In this document: positions 8,384-15,475 of the stretch, piece by piece | How positions within the stretch are numbered: position 1 is the first letter of the stretch | Layout of the letters: every line of letters begins with the position of its first letter | Origin: CAYTXJ01 sp965613025 | Lineage (GTDB): Bacteria > Desulfobacterota > DSM-4660 > Desulfatiglandales > JALVMZ01 | Length of the DNA stretch: 36,597 nt | Direction: 5' to 3' | NCBI GenBank assembly: GCA_965613025.1 | Contig: CBFDUE010000014.1 | Location: 1 to 36,597, forward strand | Position numbers and translations under genes: made by a program | Notes under the pieces: generated by a model | Databases searched by the model: none | The model's input: only the letters and a program-made list of their open reading frames with translations | Told to the model about the DNA's origin: nothing

Positions 8384-9811
8384 ATGGATCCAGAAGCTCA
8401 GAGAAGAGGTGGCCAATTCAAGCTTGTAAAGTTTTTTTCCATCGCAAGCTTTATTGTTATTTTTATTTTCAGTATTCCCTTTACCATATTTATCACTCAA
8501 AAGGCCAGATCACTTCTACTTAAGACCTATCAAAATTATGCCATGCTTGTGGGAAAGAATCTAAACTATCAGGTCTTTCAATATTTTGTTCTTCCTGTTA
8601 CAAAAAGATATGGTAGGATAAGGTTAAGAGAAAAGGAGCAATATGAATTAATGGATCGGATAGTAAAGAATACCATTCATGGATTTAAGATTGAGATTGT
8701 AAATATATATGATATCGGAAAGGGAGTAATTGCCTATAGCACCGACCCATCTCTTATTGGAAGACATGCATCTAAGACAAAAGGATACCTGCGTGCCATT
8801 AAGGGAGAGATGTCTTCTGAGATCATATCCTCTAAGACGCTGTTTTGGAAGATGGGGTATCTCATAGATAGGGAGGTAAAGCTGAGAACCTATATCCCCT
8901 TTAAGGTAATTGATCCCTATACAGGGAAAAGGGTTTATGTGGCAGGGGTATTTGAACTGGTACAGAATATGAGTAGCGAATATAGGGAGCTTTTGAGGTT
9001 TCAATATCTCATCGTAGGACTTTCTGTTCTAATTATGGCCTTTATATTCTTGACCCTAATCCTTATTGTAAGAAGGGCAGAGAGACTTATTGAGCAGCGG
9101 ATTGAAGAGCAAAGGGAGCTTGAAAGGCAACTAAATCAGGCAGAAAGGCTTGCTATACTCGGAAAGATGGTTGCCACCATATCCCATGAGATAAAGAGTC
9201 CACTTGGAGTTATTAAGAGCACTGCAGAGCTATTGGGCACAATGGAGGGAATGGGTGAACAGCAAAAGAGGCTTTCAGATATAATAAATGAAGAGGCCAT
9301 AAGATTGAATAGGATCGTTACAGAATTTCTGGACTTTGCTAGACCATCCACACTAAGACCGAGAGAATGTAACTTAGTGGAGATAATTAACAGGGGGCTT
9401 GATTTTATAAGGCCTGAGCTGGAAAAGAGAGGAATCAGGCTAAAAAATCATATAGGGGATCAAAGACTTCCTGTAATGGCAGATGAAGATCAGCTCTACA
9501 GGGTATTTCTAAATATCTTTATGAATGCTGTTCAGGCAATGGAAGGAGGGGGTGAGCTCAGTATCTCATTGAGGAAGAATAAGAGCTACATAATAGTAAT
9601 TCAGGACAGCGGAGAAGGTATAGAGAAAGATGAAATTGAAAAGATCTTTGAACCCTTTTATACCACCAAGGATAAAGGAACCGGCCTTGGTCTTTCAATT
9701 GTAAAGAAGATTATGGATGCACACGGAGGAAAGATATGGATTGAAAGTGAAAGGGGTAGAGGAACAAAGGTCAATATTGAGATTCCCATCTCTTCAGGGG
9801 ATAAGCCATGA
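8384..9811 (+). CDS. Membrane sensor histidine kinase (NtrB/ZraS-like)
   Basis: 475 residues. TM1 (about 17-37) and TM2 (about 206-229) bracket an extracytoplasmic sensor of about 165 residues that resembles a Cache-type fold in layout (motif VIAYSTDPSLIGRHASK). After a short coiled linker comes the dimerisation/phosphoacceptor box ATISHEIKSPLGVIKST with His268, then the N box (FLNIFMNAVQAM), G1 (DSGEGI), F box (FEPFYTTKDKGTGLGLS) and G2. It should autophosphorylate and pass phosphate to the adjacent response regulator, whose start overlaps its stop (ATGA). Start ATG 8384 has no clear Shine-Dalgarno and probably depends on coupling to purD. The signal sensed is unknown. Confidence 0.92.
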   Translation: MDPEAQRRGGQFKLVKFFSIASFIVIFIFSIPFTIFITQKARSLLLKTYQNYAMLVGKNLNYQVFQYFVLPVTKRYGRIRLREKEQYELMDRIVKNTIHGFKIEIVNIYDIGKGVIAYSTDPSLIGRHASKTKGYLRAIKGEMSSEIISSKTLFWKMGYLIDREVKLRTYIPFKVIDPYTGKRVYVAGVFELVQNMSSEYRELLRFQYLIVGLSVLIMAFIFLTLILIVRRAERLIEQRIEEQRELERQLNQAERLAILGKMVATISHEIKSPLGVIKSTAELLGTMEGMGEQQKRLSDIINEEAIRLNRIVTEFLDFARPSTLRPRECNLVEIINRGLDFIRPELEKRGIRLKNHIGDQRLPVMADEDQLYRVFLNIFMNAVQAMEGGGELSISLRKNKSYIIVIQDSGEGIEKDEIEKIFEPFYTTKDKGTGLGLSIVKKIMDAHGGKIWIESERGRGTKVNIEIPISSGDKP

Positions 9812-11175
9812 ACACCATATTGGTTGTAGATGATGAAAAGAACTATCTTGTGGTATTGGAGGCATTACTCAGATCTGAAGGTTATGAGGTTATAACCGCT
9901 GACAATGCCAAAGATGCCTTAGAGATAGTCTTGGAGTCCGATGTGGATCTTGTGCTAACAGATATGAAGATGCCAGGAATAAGCGGAATGGAGCTATTGG
10001 AGACAATAAAGAGGAGAAAACCTGATATACCGGTTATTATGATGACTGCATATGGAACTATTGAGATGGCAGTAGAGGCTATGAAAAAGAATGCCTATGA
10101 CTATATTACCAAGCCATTTAAAAACGAAGAACTAAAACGAACCATTAAAAAGGCAATAGAAAATTACACCCTATTAAAAGAGAATCGGAGATTAAGCAGG
10201 GAACTCAGAGAGAGATACAGGTTTGCAAACATAATAGGTAAGAGTAAACCCATGCTTGAGATCTTTTCAACCATTGAAAAGATCGCATCCAGTAGGGCCT
10301 CTGTGCTTATAACTGGAGAGTCAGGCACAGGAAAGGAACTCATCGCAAAGGCAATACACTACAGTGGCTCTCGGAGAGATGGGCCCTTTATCTCTATAAA
10401 TTGTGGTGCACTCACCGAAACTTTGCTTGAAAGTGAGCTCTTTGGCCATGAAAAGGGGGCATTTACAGGTGCCATAGCCATGAAGAAGGGCAGGTTTGAA
10501 CTTGCTGATAAAGGCACCCTCTTTCTGGATGAGATAGGTGATATGCCTGCCTCACTTCAGGTCAAGCTCCTAAGGGTGCTTCAGGAGATGGAGTTTGAAA
10601 GGGTAGGTGGAACCCGCACCATAAAGGTTGATGTCAGAATCATCTCTGCTTCCAACAAGACTATGAAAGAGGAGGTGGAAAAGGGGAGATTCAGGGAGGA
10701 TCTATTCTATAGGTTAAATGTTATACACATCCATATCCCTCCCCTAAGGGAGAGGGTGGAGGATATTAAGCTGTTGGTAAATTACTTCTTAGATAAATAT
10801 TCTAAGGAGGAAGGGAAAGAAGGGATAAAGATATCGGCAGATGCATGGAAGGCACTATATAGTTATCATTGGCCTGGAAATGTAAGAGAACTTGAAAATG
10901 TGATAGAGAGAGCAGTGGTTCTAAATTCAGATGGAATTATTGACCTTGATGACCTTCCCTTAGAGATATCCAAAAGAGATCAGGAATTGGACATCGACAG
11001 ATTTATCCCCATAGGAGCCCCCCTTCAGAAGACCTTGGAGGAGATAGAAAAGGCCCTTATAACCAGAGCACTAAGATATAACAATAATGTTCAGGCACAC
11101 GCTGCCAGAATGCTTGGAATAACAAAGAGCCTTATGCAACATAAGATCAAGAAGTATAATATTAAAGTGGGCTGA
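9808..11175 (+). CDS. Sigma-54-dependent response regulator (NtrC/AtoC family)
   Basis: 455 residues in three parts. The receiver domain has VVDDE, phosphoacceptor Asp52 in LTDMKMPG and TKPF at about 101-104. The AAA+ domain has Walker A GESGTGKE (about 170-177), the sigma-54 contact loop GAFTGA (217-222), Walker B GTLFLDEIGD (236-245) and the R-finger region RFREDLFYRLNV. A Fis-type helix-turn-helix at the C-terminus ends in ARMLGITKSLMQHKIKKYNI. With all motifs intact it should activate sigma-54 promoters when phosphorylated. It is coupled to the kinase by a 4-base overlap. Its targets are unknown and I found no convincing -24/-12 element nearby. Confidence 0.94.
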   Translation: MNTILVVDDEKNYLVVLEALLRSEGYEVITADNAKDALEIVLESDVDLVLTDMKMPGISGMELLETIKRRKPDIPVIMMTAYGTIEMAVEAMKKNAYDYITKPFKNEELKRTIKKAIENYTLLKENRRLSRELRERYRFANIIGKSKPMLEIFSTIEKIASSRASVLITGESGTGKELIAKAIHYSGSRRDGPFISINCGALTETLLESELFGHEKGAFTGAIAMKKGRFELADKGTLFLDEIGDMPASLQVKLLRVLQEMEFERVGGTRTIKVDVRIISASNKTMKEEVEKGRFREDLFYRLNVIHIHIPPLRERVEDIKLLVNYFLDKYSKEEGKEGIKISADAWKALYSYHWPGNVRELENVIERAVVLNSDGIIDLDDLPLEISKRDQELDIDRFIPIGAPLQKTLEEIEKALITRALRYNNNVQAHAARMLGITKSLMQHKIKKYNIKVG

Positions 11176-11249
11176 GTAAAAAATCTTATACTCAAATTTG
11201 GTATTAATATCAATGCCTTAAAAGGTAAGTATGATCTTTCCAATAATTG

Positions 11250-11271
11250 GGTTCAAAAATTTGAACCTTTT
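11250..11271 (+). terminator. Likely rho-independent terminator after the response regulator
   Basis: An 18-base hairpin, GGTTCAAAAATTTGAACC (8-bp arms, 2-base loop), followed directly by TTTT, 75 bases after the response-regulator stop. The remaining DNA between 11176 and 11431 is AT-rich with no reading frame; apart from this site and the hairpin at 11396-11428 I see nothing in it. Confidence 0.55.
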
Positions 11272-11395
11272 AAATATTCTTAAGCCTTCAGCCTAATTGC
11301 AGAAAAGAAATGATATTAAGCACTTATAAATTTATCCTGATTTGGCAAGGAATTTGCTAATAGATATTTATATAAATAAACTCTTTCCTCCTAAA

Positions 11396-11428
11396 CAGGA
11401 GATCGGCTCAGAGAGGGCCGATCTCCTG
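11396..11428. terminator. Strong hairpin between convergent genes (bidirectional terminator)
   Basis: A perfect 12-bp stem (CAGGAGATCGGC and GCCGATCTCCTG) around a 9-base loop, sitting 3 bases beyond the era stop and between two convergent transcripts. T-tracts on both sides are short (CCTTTAAT; on the other strand TTTAGGAGG), so termination may be moderate. The hairpin could also protect the 3' end of the era message. Confidence 0.6.
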
Positions 11429-11431
11429 CCT

Positions 11432-12334
11432 TTAATATCCCAATTTTCTTAATGCCTTTGGATCTTTTGTCCATCTCTTTTCTACCTTTACAAAGAGCTC
11501 CAGATAGACCCTTTTCTGAAACAGAAACTCAAGCTCCTCCCTTGCACTTTTACCTATCTTCTTAATCATCTTACCATTTTTACCTATCAAAATGGCCTTC
11601 TGTGAATCGGCTTCCACATATATGGTGCCATTTATGAGAAGCATATCCTTTTCAGGGATCTCCCTGATAAGTTCAATTCCCACAGCACAGCTATATGGAA
11701 CCTCTTGTTTGGTGAAGAGATATATCTTTTCTCTGATGATCTCTGAAATAAAAAATTCCTGCGACTTATCAGTGACCATATCTTTGGGAAAGAGCAATGG
11801 GCCTGGTTTAAGATACTCTTTAATGCATCTCATTACCCTATCAATTCCGCTTCCTTTAAGGGCTGAGATGGGAATAATCTCTTTAAATTCAAATATCCTT
11901 TGATACTCATCTATGATTGGAAGGAGTTGTTCTTTGGGACCCTTATCTATCTTGTTGATCAAGAGGATGACATCCTTTTTAGCCTCTCTGATGGATTCAA
12001 GCACCATGTGGATTTCAGGTGGATGTGGGTTGGGCATCTCTATCATGAGAAGCACCACATCCACTTCAAATAGAGCCGCCTTGGCTGATTCTACCATGCT
12101 TTCATGAAGGGGGGTCCATGCCCTGTGTATTCCAGGGGTATCCATAAAGATAAGCTGATATCTATCTCCATGATAGATACCCATTATCCTGTTTCTGGTG
12201 GTCTGAGGCTTTGGGCTGATTATGGCCACCTTTCTTCCCAATATCTGATTTAAGAGGGTAGATTTTCCCACATTAGGGGGGCCAACTATTGCTATTATAG
12301 CATTATATGTTTCAGATCTTTTATTTGAATCCAT
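11432..12334 (-). CDS. era: GTPase Era
   Basis: 300 residues, the usual Era length. The GTPase domain has G1 GPPNVGKS, the effector region PQTTRNRIMGIYHG, G3 DTPGI, G4 NKID and G5 SALKG. The C-terminal KH domain includes SQKAILIGKNGKMIKKIGK and ends RKLGY. Era binds the 3' end of 16S rRNA and is needed for 30S maturation. It is the last gene of the rnc-radical SAM-era run, with its start 1 base after the stop of the preceding gene, keeping the widespread rnc-era linkage. Confidence 0.96.
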   Translation of the reverse strand: MDSNKRSETYNAIIAIVGPPNVGKSTLLNQILGRKVAIISPKPQTTRNRIMGIYHGDRYQLIFMDTPGIHRAWTPLHESMVESAKAALFEVDVVLLMIEMPNPHPPEIHMVLESIREAKKDVILLINKIDKGPKEQLLPIIDEYQRIFEFKEIIPISALKGSGIDRVMRCIKEYLKPGPLLFPKDMVTDKSQEFFISEIIREKIYLFTKQEVPYSCAVGIELIREIPEKDMLLINGTIYVEADSQKAILIGKNGKMIKKIGKSAREELEFLFQKRVYLELFVKVEKRWTKDPKALRKLGY

Positions 12335-12335
12335 A

Positions 12336-13367
12336 TCAATTACTCTCCACTCTTACCTTAATGGAGTTAGGAGGGAGCCTTAAATCAATGCCTATCTCTT
12401 TAATTTTTATATTTAGCTCTCTTTCAAGCCCTCTTATTCCTTCCTTTTTATACCCAATAAGTAGCGGTATATCCTTTGGATTTACTGTTATTTTTATTTC
12501 TGAATCAGGTGTAATATTCTTAAATTTCGGTCTAATGAGCTTATGAAAGATTCTGGATCTTACCATAAATCCAAAACTTTCATGCCAGGGGCCTGCAACT
12601 ATCTCATCTTTAAGTCCAGTGGAGTTCATAAGACCCATTCTAATAACTGGAATACCTCTATTTTCAAGTCTGATACATGATTCAGCACAGAGCTCCACTG
12701 CCTCATGAAGGGTCATGGGTATATATCTCCTCTCTAAATAGAGCCTTTCAAGTGCTGTGCCTCTGATTACCACAAGTGGATATAGTCTTACCATATCAGG
12801 TGATAGTTCAATTACTTTTTCAAGATTTTTCAAAAACTCCGATCTGCTCTCCCCTGGAAGCCCAGGCAGAAGTTGAAGCCCCACCTTAAGGCCATTCTCT
12901 TTTAAAAAATAAACTGCATTAATAGTGTCAGATACTCCATGTCCTCTCTTTGCAAGTAATAGGGCCTCCTCTTTCATAGATTGTGCCCCCAGTTCCACAC
13001 ATTGAACTCCATATTGTATCATCAGATTTAGCTTTTCTTGATCCATACTATCAGGCCTTGTGCTTACCCTTATGGAATGAAAGAGATGATCCTTAATATA
13101 TGGAAAGACCAACTTCAGTAGATGCTCTAATATATTCTTTTTAAGTCCCATGAAGTTTCCGCCAAAGAAGGCAATTTCTCTTTTGGGGTAGGAGTTAAAC
13201 TTCTTGGATCTAAGAGCTTTTTCAATTGTCTCTATGATAAATCCATCTTTTATGTCAGATTTTCTATATGAGGTGATCTTTACCTGATTGCAGAATATAC
13301 ACCTATAAGGGCATCCCATATTGGGAATAAATATGGGAACTATAAATTGCCTCTCTTTTTTAGCCAT
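12336..13367 (-). CDS. Radical SAM protein of the Elp3/YhcC-like class
   Basis: 343 residues. The iron-sulfur motif is CPYRCIFC (about residues 19-26), followed by the radical SAM strands AFFGGNFMG, RVSTRPDSMD, VELGAQSMKEE and LQLLPGLPGES. It resembles the radical SAM half of Elp3-type proteins but has no acetyltransferase domain, so it is best placed among the uncharacterised COG1243-type proteins. The reaction is unknown; tRNA or rRNA modification would fit its place between rnc and era, but that is inference. The ATG at 13367 lies 28 bases inside the rnc end, with AGAGG 7 bases upstream. Confidence 0.85.
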   Translation of the reverse strand: MAKKERQFIVPIFIPNMGCPYRCIFCNQVKITSYRKSDIKDGFIIETIEKALRSKKFNSYPKREIAFFGGNFMGLKKNILEHLLKLVFPYIKDHLFHSIRVSTRPDSMDQEKLNLMIQYGVQCVELGAQSMKEEALLLAKRGHGVSDTINAVYFLKENGLKVGLQLLPGLPGESRSEFLKNLEKVIELSPDMVRLYPLVVIRGTALERLYLERRYIPMTLHEAVELCAESCIRLENRGIPVIRMGLMNSTGLKDEIVAGPWHESFGFMVRSRIFHKLIRPKFKNITPDSEIKITVNPKDIPLLIGYKKEGIRGLERELNIKIKEIGIDLRLPPNSIKVRVESN

Positions 13368-14044
13368 ATAAGTGCCTCTTTTGCAGCCTCCTTTTGAGCC
13401 TGTTTCTTATTCTTACCCTTTCCAACCCCGATTATCTTTCCCTCTACCTTAACTCCTATTGTAAAGAGCTTCTTATGTTCAGGCCCATCTTCAGAGATCA
13501 GTATATAAGATGGGATCTCCTTAAAGTGCCTCTGCGTATATTCCTGAAGCTGACTCTTGTAATCCTTTAGTTTCCCTTTATTAGAAGGATCCTTAATCAA
13601 GGGATCAAATATCTTTCTAATTACATCCTTAGCAGTGTAATAGTCTGAGTCAAGATATATGGCTCCGATTATGGCCTCAAGAGTATCTGAAAGTATCTTA
13701 GAGCTCTTTCTTCCACCCTGAATCTCCTCTCCCTTTCCAAGATAGATAAATCTGTCTATTCCAAGGATTAAGGCTATCTGAGATAGGGAATCTTCATTTA
13801 TAACAGATGCCCTGATTCTTGAAAGCCCCCCTTCATCTTCCCCTTTCCAGAGATTTAAGATTATATCTGTTATGGCAAGCTCAAGAACAGCGTCTCCTAA
13901 GAATTCAAGCCTTTCAAAGTGCTCTGATACAACACAATCAGGATTCTCATTTATATAGCTTGGATGCATCAGGGCTGATCTAAGAAGCCCCATATCCTTA
14001 AATACATAACCTATGGTTTTAGATAGTCTATGAGACCTTTGCAT
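13340..14044 (-). CDS. rnc: Ribonuclease III (start codon inside a dispersed repeat)
   Basis: 234 residues. The catalytic domain has the signature ERLEFLGDAVLEL (Glu44, Glu47, Asp51) and DTLEAIIGAIYLD (Asp119, Glu122), the full metal-binding set. The dsRNA-binding domain runs from about 155 to the end (YKSQLQEYTQ, GVGKGKNKKQAQKEAAKEAL). It cleaves double-stranded RNA, including rRNA precursors. The only usable start is the ATG at 14044, which with the codons for QRS belongs to repeat copy 1 (14032-14151). An older in-frame start at 14180 lies beyond the repeat. The upstream sequence AAGGGGTT gives at best a weak ribosome-binding site. First gene of the rnc-radical SAM-era unit. Confidence 0.95.
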   Translation of the reverse strand: MQRSHRLSKTIGYVFKDMGLLRSALMHPSYINENPDCVVSEHFERLEFLGDAVLELAITDIILNLWKGEDEGGLSRIRASVINEDSLSQIALILGIDRFIYLGKGEEIQGGRKSSKILSDTLEAIIGAIYLDSDYYTAKDVIRKIFDPLIKDPSNKGKLKDYKSQLQEYTQRHFKEIPSYILISEDGPEHKKLFTIGVKVEGKIIGVGKGKNKKQAQKEAAKEALIWLKKRGNL

Positions 14045-14151
14045 AACCCCTTTTTACACTGGGGGTTACACCCCCAGACCCCCAGAGATTAACTTAAAAT
14101 AACCCATAATTATAGCTTTTTTCTGAGAGCTTTGAAAAATTCAAAGCTCTC
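14032..14151 (-). repeat. Dispersed MITE-like element, copy 1 (with 7-bp target duplication)
   Basis: 120 bp, flanked by AGTCTAT at 14025-14031 and again at 14152-14158, a perfect 7-bp direct repeat expected from transposition. The left end GAGACCTTTGCA is related to the inverted right end GAGAGCTTTGAA (10/12). The right end forms a perfect hairpin (14-bp arms, 14123-14136 and 14140-14153, 3-base loop), and a second hairpin with 8-bp arms lies at 14059-14077 (CTGGGGGT/ACCCCCAG). It has no transposase and no room for one, so it would need an enzyme encoded elsewhere. On the minus strand it supplies the ATG and first codons of rnc. It differs from copy 3 at only about 3 of 105 shared positions. 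Confidence 0.85.
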
Positions 14152-14158
14152 AGTCTAT

Positions 14159-14180
14159 GAAGATACCTATCTTTTCTCAT
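14159..14180 (-). pseudogene. rnc: Displaced original 5' end of rnc
   Basis: Reading the minus strand from ATG 14180 gives M-R-K-D-R-Y-L and then runs into the element. If the 120-bp element and one AGTCTAT copy are removed, the frame joins exactly to rnc as MRKDRYLHRLSKTIGYVF, a normal RNase III N-terminus. With the element present the frame instead continues about 20 codons into it and stops, leaving a leader reading frame of about 28 codons upstream of the present rnc start. Confidence 0.65.
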
Positions 14181-14188
14181 AAAAGTTA

Positions 14189-14218
14189 TTTATAAAATAT
14201 TTAGATTGAGGTTGACAA
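14189..14218 (-). promoter_or_regulatory. Candidate original rnc promoter
   Basis: On the minus strand TTGTCA (14213-14218), 18 bases, then TATAAA (14189-14194), both 5/6. The displaced rnc ATG begins 8 bases after the -10 box, so the original message would be leaderless, as proposed for coaBC, which uses the same -35 hexamer. The -35 overlaps that of the divergent tRNA-Ala promoter. Confidence 0.5.
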
Positions 14219-14239
14219 TTCTGATTTTTTAGATAAGTT
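14212..14239 (+). promoter_or_regulatory. Candidate promoter for tRNA-Ala
   Basis: A perfect TTGACA at 14212-14217, with the weak -10 TAAGTT (14234-14239, 3/6) after 16 bases. The tRNA begins 13 bases later. The -35 is convincing and the -10 is not. Confidence 0.4.
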
Positions 14240-14252
14240 TTTATTTAAAGGT

Positions 14253-14328
14253 GGGGCTGTAGCTCAGTTGGGAGAGCGCGTGAATGGCATTCACGAGGTC
14301 GGCGGTTCGATCCCGCTCAGCTCCACCA
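14253..14328 (+). tRNA. tRNA-Ala (anticodon GGC), CCA encoded
   Basis: 76 bases folding as a full cloverleaf: acceptor GGGGCTG with CAGCTCC, D arm GCTC/GAGC, anticodon stem CGTGA/TCACG with loop ATGGCAT giving anticodon GGC (reads GCC), T arm GGCGG-TTCGATC-CCGCT, and an encoded CCA. It ends 3 bases before the stop of the convergent unknown gene. Confidence 0.95.
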
Positions 14329-14331
14329 TCT

Positions 14332-14760
14332 TTATTCCATCTTTGAGCTTTCACTATTATACCTTGAAGAAAACACAGCTGCCATTCCTTGAAATACATT
14401 GCATCTGGAAAAGACATATTCAGCAATCTCTTTCCTCTTTGCATCTGAAAGACTATTAAAGACTTCTACAAATCTCTCCTCATCTCTGAGCTTAGAAAGC
14501 TCATCCCATATCTTATCAACAGCCTGTTCTTCATCTATATGAGCTTCAGGTCCTTGAGCTTTCTCAGACAGAGTCATTATTTCTGAAATCAGATCTTCTA
14601 TCTCTCTTATCAGCTCCTTGAGCTCTTTTTTCAATCCCTCAGGATCCATATGATAAGTGGTAATTGGAATAGAGTAATCTCTATTACCAATCCTTATATT
14701 TAATCCTAAAGCGATTCCTTTACCCTCTTCCCTGCGATCAATTATATTAAAGAGCATCAA
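14332..14760 (-). CDS. Hypothetical protein, coiled-coil, coupled to cobU
   Basis: About 141-142 residues; I do not recognise a family. The N-terminal 35 residues are strand-rich (LGLNIRIGNRDYSIPITTY). A long charged heptad-like helix follows (about 39-70, LKKELKELIREIEDLISEI), then a second helical section and a Cys-containing tail (SRCNVFQGMAAVF). No signal peptide or membrane segment. The start is TTG 14760 or ATG 14757; GGGAG lies 6 bases before the TTG. Either start overlaps the end of cobU (stop 14747-14749), so the two are translationally coupled. A link to cobalamin salvage is only contextual. Confidence 0.7.
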   Translation of the reverse strand: MMLFNIIDRREEGKGIALGLNIRIGNRDYSIPITTYHMDPEGLKKELKELIREIEDLISEIMTLSEKAQGPEAHIDEEQAVDKIWDELSKLRDEERFVEVFNSLSDAKRKEIAEYVFSRCNVFQGMAAVFSSRYNSESSKME

Positions 14761-15292
14761 CTCTTTCTCCCTTTAGCATTAAAGGTAGGCCTGAAATCAT
14801 CAGTATTACCCTGTCTGCAATACGAGCAATCCTCTGATTCAATCCACCTAAAAGGTCTCTATACTCTCTTCCCAGCTTATATGCGGGCACCACTCCCATT
14901 CCCACCTCATTGGATACCAATATCAGATTTATGTTTTTGGAAGATAACATATCTATTAGGTTATCCATATATCTTTCTACCATCTGTGGCCGCTTTAAGA
15001 GGATGTTACTGAGCCAGATACTTAAACAGTCAACTAATATGACATCGAATCCATGAGAGTTTTCTTCGATACACTCTGTAATTTCAAAAGGCTCCTCTAC
15101 TACCTTCCACCTATGCCCCCTTTCCATCTTGTGCCGCTGAATCCTCTCTTCCATCTCCTTATCTTCTGCAATGGCAGTAACTATAAGCATATAACTTTTA
15201 AAGTTATGTTCAATATATCTCACTGCCCAGGAGCTCTTTCCGCTTCTTGCACCTCCTGTAATTAAGATAAGCTCCTTTCTATTATCTTTCAT
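14747..15292 (-). CDS. cobU: Adenosylcobinamide kinase / adenosylcobinamide-phosphate guanylyltransferase
   Basis: About 181 residues from ATG 15292. It has the CobU/CobP P-loop TGGARSGKSSW, the RHKMERGHRWKVVEEP block carrying the guanylylated-His region, VDCLSIWLSN, VSNEVGMGVVP, and LGREYRDLLGGLNQRIA with ISGLPLMLKG. It phosphorylates adenosylcobinamide and transfers GMP for nucleotide-loop assembly of cobalamin. A longer start at ATG 15307 is possible, but that codon lies inside repeat copy 2. The ATG at 15292 just outside the element fits family N-termini better and is probably the original start, with its upstream region displaced by the insertion. No other cobalamin gene is in the window. 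Confidence 0.92.
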   Translation of the reverse strand: MKDNRKELILITGGARSGKSSWAVRYIEHNFKSYMLIVTAIAEDKEMEERIQRHKMERGHRWKVVEEPFEITECIEENSHGFDVILVDCLSIWLSNILLKRPQMVERYMDNLIDMLSSKNINLILVSNEVGMGVVPAYKLGREYRDLLGGLNQRIARIADRVILMISGLPLMLKGERVDAL

Positions 15293-15294
15293 GA

Positions 15295-15442
15295 GAGAGC
15301 TTTGCATAACCCCGTTTGACACTGGGGGTTACACCCCCCTCCGGGTCGGATAACCCTCTGGGCGGAGACCAGACCCCCAAAATTAACTTTAAATAACCCA
15401 TAATTACAGTTTTTTGAGAGCTTTAAAAAATTCAAAGCTCTC
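15295..15442 (-). repeat. Dispersed MITE-like element, copy 2 (with 31-bp internal insert)
   Basis: 148 bp, aligning end to end with copy 1: left end GAGAGCTTTGCAT, the GGGGGTTACACCCCC hairpin, the AATAACCCATAATTA block and the terminal TTCAAAGCTCTC. It differs by a GC-rich insert of 31 bp at 15339-15369 that itself contains short inverted repeats (CTCCG/CGGAG, GGGT/ACCC). ATGA flanks it on both sides (15291-15294 and 15443-15446), shorter than the 7-bp duplication of copy 1 and possibly chance. It lies 2 bp upstream of the cobU ATG at 15292. Confidence 0.8.
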
Positions 15443-15475
15443 ATGAATTATATTAACTTCCTGGAAAGGAATTTA

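Noticed and set aside
11176..11431. 256-bp gap as a possible site for a small RNA
   Set aside because: No promoter-terminator pair or conserved-looking structure other than the two hairpins already listed.
14123..14153. The perfect hairpin at the end of repeat copy 1 read as a simple terminator
   Set aside because: There is no T-tract on the side where transcription would leave it; the same hairpin recurs as a part of all copies, so it belongs to the element.
14241..14444. Minus-strand frame covering the tRNA-Ala
   Set aside because: It overlaps the tRNA and the 3' end of the unknown gene in another frame; the tail RTADLVNAIHALSQLSYSPT is a well-known false translation of tRNA DNA.
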